DNA of 62,011 nucleotides. Origin: JAKPCT01 sp029553165 (GTDB lineage Bacteria; Bacillota; UBA4882; UBA8346). Positions 59,455 to 62,011 of the stretch are shown in pieces; positions within the stretch are counted from its first letter, which is position 1, and every line of letters starts with the position of its first letter. The position numbers were made by a program, and so were the translations under genes. The notes beneath the pieces were generated by a model. The model was not told the origin of the DNA. It saw only the letters and a program-made list of their open reading frames with translations, and searched no databases. The stretch is taken from the NCBI GenBank assembly GCA_035359995.1, contig DAORZT010000010.1:1-62011 (forward strand), written 5' to 3'.

Positions 59455-61695
59455 TTATTCTAGCTCAATCCCAAATATCAAAACATCATTGTAATATACG
59501 GTAATGCGATTATTGACACCATAGTTTGATAAACCTGGATCAAATGAATAGTCATTGGTTTGGTCATAATTTACCCAGGAACTGTTATAAATCCGATTTT
59601 GAAGTTCGACTTTCTTACCTGGGGCCAAGTTGTTAGTGCCACTAGCAAAACCAATTTCAACATAACGATCGGCCCCATTGACCGGACTGCTCAATTGGAC
59701 AAACCGGCTGGTTATCCGATTGGTTATATGGAGCATCGAATAACCTTCTTCCATTCCTGACCAGTCACAGGTGAAATTTTGTGACAGCGAATTATCTGCC
59801 GTATACCAGTAACGAAGCTTTAATTTGGTTAAATCAATTGGTTCACTGCCATTATTATAAATCTGAAACCAAGGGGCAATTGTATTGGTTGTTGAGTTAG
59901 TATTAACACAACGGTATAAAATGTTTAAATTAACATTAGGCAGTTCGTCTTCAGTAAAATCGATGATTAAACGCGGTCCCAAATCCTGATTCGGATGTTC
60001 CCGGGAGTAAAATGCAACATTGTTGTTGCCGGCGATCGGAAGCAATGCCAATTCATAAATACCGTCCCCCTGGTCCAACAGGGCCGGATCTAAATCAACC
60101 TCAATAAATAGATTTCGATCAATATCTTTGGTATAAGTTCCATAAACGGTGCTGCTTACAGCCGGATTCGTATTCCAACTGACGGTCGATTCATTCCAGG
60201 GCGAAGTGGTTTTGCGAATTTCAAAGTGAGATTTGCCGTTATTGATTGCGTATAATCTTAACTTTACAGCTTGGATTTTCTTTCCTTCAATTCCCGTAAC
60301 ATAAAACTTTAGATAACTGTTGCATTGGTGATTACTATGAGCATACACCTCTAAATTGGAATCATTACCATAGTTACTGCTTGGCTCTTTCTTACTTGTA
60401 TAGGTGTCTTCAAACGGACTATATGTCGGTAATAAATTAATACCGGAGATAATCTGTTTCGCGGTTGCCGAACCACTCCATAATAATTTGGCAACAGCTG
60501 TTCCATAAGCCTGCTGATAATCCATAGTAACCGAATACCTTTGATTGGCTACCAGATAAATTGATGAACTTGAATCTTCATAACGATTGTGATTGGTCCA
60601 ATCATCAATTAATAACTGATGATTAACCCAAAGCCTGACTGCATCATCGCTGATCGTATAAAATGTATAATACCCGGTATTTTTGGGAATTACAAATCCG
60701 GTCCAACGAACACTGTAGGTATTCGGCTCGATACCGGCAATCGGCGAATTGGTATCCCACTCAAAGTCGACCACCGGATCAAGGCGACTGGCAACCGTTC
60801 CGGTGAAATTAAGTTCATTGAAATAAAGTCCGGCTAAGCCGCCATCCAAAACCGGTTCTTCTGCCCAATAACTAAAATTCGGGAATGAGAGTAAAAACCC
60901 CGAGTAATTTCGTTCTGATAATAGATCAATCACCTGAACTACGCTTTTTTTAGCCAATTCGCTGTATAATTGTTCTTTAGGCACTATTTGCTTGGGAGTC
61001 GAGGGGCTTGACCAGCTAAGCTTAACAACTGCCGGTCCGGTATTATCAAAATATTCGATCCGAATCGGATAACATTCTCCCGCCTTTAAGGCGATTGTTC
61101 CGGAGTTTTCAGTTGCCGGATGGCCGGTCCAATTATTGATCAACAGTTGTCCGTTAACCCATAACCGGATCCCTTCATCAGAGACTGTATAAAAAGTATA
61201 GGTTTCATCAAAACGCGCTTCAATAAACCCATCCCACCGCACACTAAAATAATCGGGACCGAGATCCGGGTGCGGTGAATTTAAACCCCAATCAAAGTTG
61301 ATAACCGGATCAATCCTTCGAATGGCCTTACCCGTCAGGGTAGAATTATTGTAATAACTGGCGGTTAATCCATTACCACCTGCCGGTTCAATATCTGACC
61401 AGGTTGAATCACCACGCTCATTAACCCCATTTTTGACTAACTTGGTAATAATCCGGTAATTGTAGTTTCCTTCACTGATAATTCCACTATCTTTAATCCT
61501 TAATTGCTCATAGGGAATACTCCGTAATTGCTCCAAATGCTTTTCTAAAAGACGCGCCATATTCAATCGGTCATCGTTATCAGTTAACCAATTATAAGTC
61601 ATCGGAATGGCAATCGCTAATGCCGATGCAACTAATACAAATAATATCAATGACAGAATCACTTCTAAGGTCGATGACCCTTTTTGGTTGGTCAA
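59455..61695 (-). CDS. Prepilin-like protein with two PA14, CBM96-like and CBM3 domains
   Basis: A 746-residue protein unlike a normal pilin. Residues 1-35 form a type IV prepilin leader: KG|SSTLEVILSLILFVLVAS, with cleavage after Gly6 and Glu at +5. Two PA14 domains follow (about 105-240, FSVRWDGFIEARFDETYTF; about 278-412, YSVRWTGFVIPKNTGYYTF). A DNRLRE/CBM96-like β-sandwich (about 425-580, SNYGNDSNLEVYAHS) is next. The end (about 596-746) is a family 3 cellulose-binding module: IAPWFQIYNNGSEPIDLTKL, LRYWYTAD, TCDWSG, LAPGKKVELQNRI, SWVNYDQTNDYSF. It keeps the Asp, Arg and Trp of the cellulose-binding strip. It would display a cellulose-binding head at a pseudopilus or the membrane. TTG start, GGAG 12 bases before. 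Read behind a GspG-like gene. Confidence 0.93.
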   Translation of the reverse strand: MTNQKGSSTLEVILSLILFVLVASALAIAIPMTYNWLTDNDDRLNMARLLEKHLEQLRSIPYEQLRIKDSGIISEGNYNYRIITKLVKNGVNERGDSTWSDIEPAGGNGLTASYYNNSTLTGKAIRRIDPVINFDWGLNSPHPDLGPDYFSVRWDGFIEARFDETYTFYTVSDEGIRLWVNGQLLINNWTGHPATENSGTIALKAGECYPIRIEYFDNTGPAVVKLSWSSPSTPKQIVPKEQLYSELAKKSVVQVIDLLSERNYSGFLLSFPNFSYWAEEPVLDGGLAGLYFNELNFTGTVASRLDPVVDFEWDTNSPIAGIEPNTYSVRWTGFVIPKNTGYYTFYTISDDAVRLWVNHQLLIDDWTNHNRYEDSSSSIYLVANQRYSVTMDYQQAYGTAVAKLLWSGSATAKQIISGINLLPTYSPFEDTYTSKKEPSSNYGNDSNLEVYAHSNHQCNSYLKFYVTGIEGKKIQAVKLRLYAINNGKSHFEIRKTTSPWNESTVSWNTNPAVSSTVYGTYTKDIDRNLFIEVDLDPALLDQGDGIYELALLPIAGNNNVAFYSREHPNQDLGPRLIIDFTEDELPNVNLNILYRCVNTNSTTNTIAPWFQIYNNGSEPIDLTKLKLRYWYTADNSLSQNFTCDWSGMEEGYSMLHITNRITSRFVQLSSPVNGADRYVEIGFASGTNNLAPGKKVELQNRIYNSSWVNYDQTNDYSFDPGLSNYGVNNRITVYYNDVLIFGIELE

Positions 61696-61765
61696 CTCTG
61701 ATTGACACTCCTTTAATCAAGACTAATTTTTCTAATTAATGGTTTAAAAATTTCACGATTCTATG

Positions 61766-61795
61766 AATGAAGACGCAAATAGTTGCGTCTTCATT
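61766..61795. terminator. 13-bp hairpin between two pilin-type genes
   Basis: AATGAAGACGCAA / TTGCGTCTTCATT with a four-base loop. It has no T-run on the leftward strand, so it may be a processing or mRNA-stability hairpin rather than a full terminator between the pseudopilin and the prepilin-CBM3 gene. Confidence 0.7.
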
Positions 61796-61820
61796 AAAAT
61801 CTTGATGCGTATTGTTTGAT

Positions 61821-62011
61821 CTACTTCATGGTTCTTGTTTCACCATTAGCACTCTTTAAAGTTATCTTTCCGGTTTCTTCATCAATTTCATAAATGTAAT
61901 CGCTTCCCCATGGATCAGATGGGATTTCATCTAACATTGGTTGATAATTGGTACCGGCAGAAGTAAGATCTTCTAATTTTGCCGGATAATGACCCTCTTT
62001 TGCTTTATAAA
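61821..62011 (-). CDS. GspG-like type II secretion/type IV pilus pseudopilin (partial)
   Basis: Only the C-terminal 62 residues are in the window; the gene starts off the right edge. The visible part, YPAKLEDLTSAGTN, then MLDEIPSDPWGSDYIYEID, has the conserved C-terminal pattern of the major pseudopilin GspG, including DPWG. It ends TAG at 61821. Its place before the prepilin-CBM3 gene suggests that both belong to one pilus or secretion locus. Confidence 0.88.
   Translation of the reverse strand, partial: YKAKEGHYPAKLEDLTSAGTNYQPMLDEIPSDPWGSDYIYEIDEETGKITLKSANGETRTMK

Overview
The window is chromosomal DNA of an endospore-forming, anaerobic, fermentative member of the Bacillota (Clostridia or Limnochordia-like). 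The grounds are spo0A and spoIVB side by side, a SpoIIM-like protein and YtaF, T-box leaders, Rex with a perfect operator, AdhE, PduL, a pyrophosphate-type phosphofructokinase, low GC, strong GGAGG ribosome sites and many TTG starts. The last gene pair (a GspG-like pseudopilin and a prepilin ending in a cellulose-binding CBM3) points to life on plant polysaccharide. The exact taxon cannot be fixed from this sequence alone.

Layout. 1-350: a T-box leader whose target gene lies off the left edge. 346-4536: a leftward DNA-repair block (ruvC-ruvA-ruvB-queH-DUF2905-recO-DUF4342). 4668-7750: an iron alcohol dehydrogenase, a SUMF1-type lipoprotein and a divergent exported protein. 7806-10937: valS behind a valine T-box. 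11112-18242: a membrane/MoxR/DUF58 cluster with DUF4129, DUF4350, SpoIIM-like and RDD proteins. 18372-22468: ytaF, then the rex-adhE redox operon. 22861-26943: split transketolase, PPi-type PFK and class II aldolase, a set that fits the sedoheptulose-bisphosphate route. 26976-34336: rnhA, nfo, two envelope glycosyltransferase-family genes, a SteB/SteA-like pair, spo0A and spoIVB. 34595-43812: leuS-rsfS-yqeK-PilZ, an RRM protein, nadD-proB-yhbY, a small Cys-rich gene, obgE and a GGDEF protein. 43987-45600: fabH-fapR. 45700-47695: a frameshifted sodium/solute symporter with its small accessory protein and an attenuator-like leader. 47812-48500: an orphan Tdi1-like immunity gene between two copies of a promoter. 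48599-53907: type III glutamine synthetase, then an ABC transporter whose permease ends in a long His-Asp repeat interrupted by a 100-N gap. 54051-57986: ilvC of fungal/Bacteroidetes type, pduL, tRNA-Trp, a small membrane protein, a secreted FG-GAP-like protein and tRNA-Pro. 58107-62011: an RsfA/Myb-like regulator, the prepilin-PA14-PA14-CBM96-CBM3 protein and the end of a GspG-like pseudopilin.

How it fits together. Carbon flow: sugar phosphates are handled by transketolase, PPi-PFK and aldolase. Acetyl-CoA goes to ethanol (AdhE, the iron ADH) or to acetyl phosphate (PduL). Rex senses NADH and represses its own operon with adhE. Sporulation entry (a sigma-H-like promoter in front of spo0A) adjoins cell-envelope and division genes. 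The pilin/CBM3 protein at the right end would attach the cell to cellulose. Most genes run leftward in short operons closed by clear intrinsic terminators. No insertion sequence, prophage or CRISPR array was found. The accessory-looking parts are 47.6-48.5 kb, 50.9-53.9 kb and 59.4-62.0 kb.
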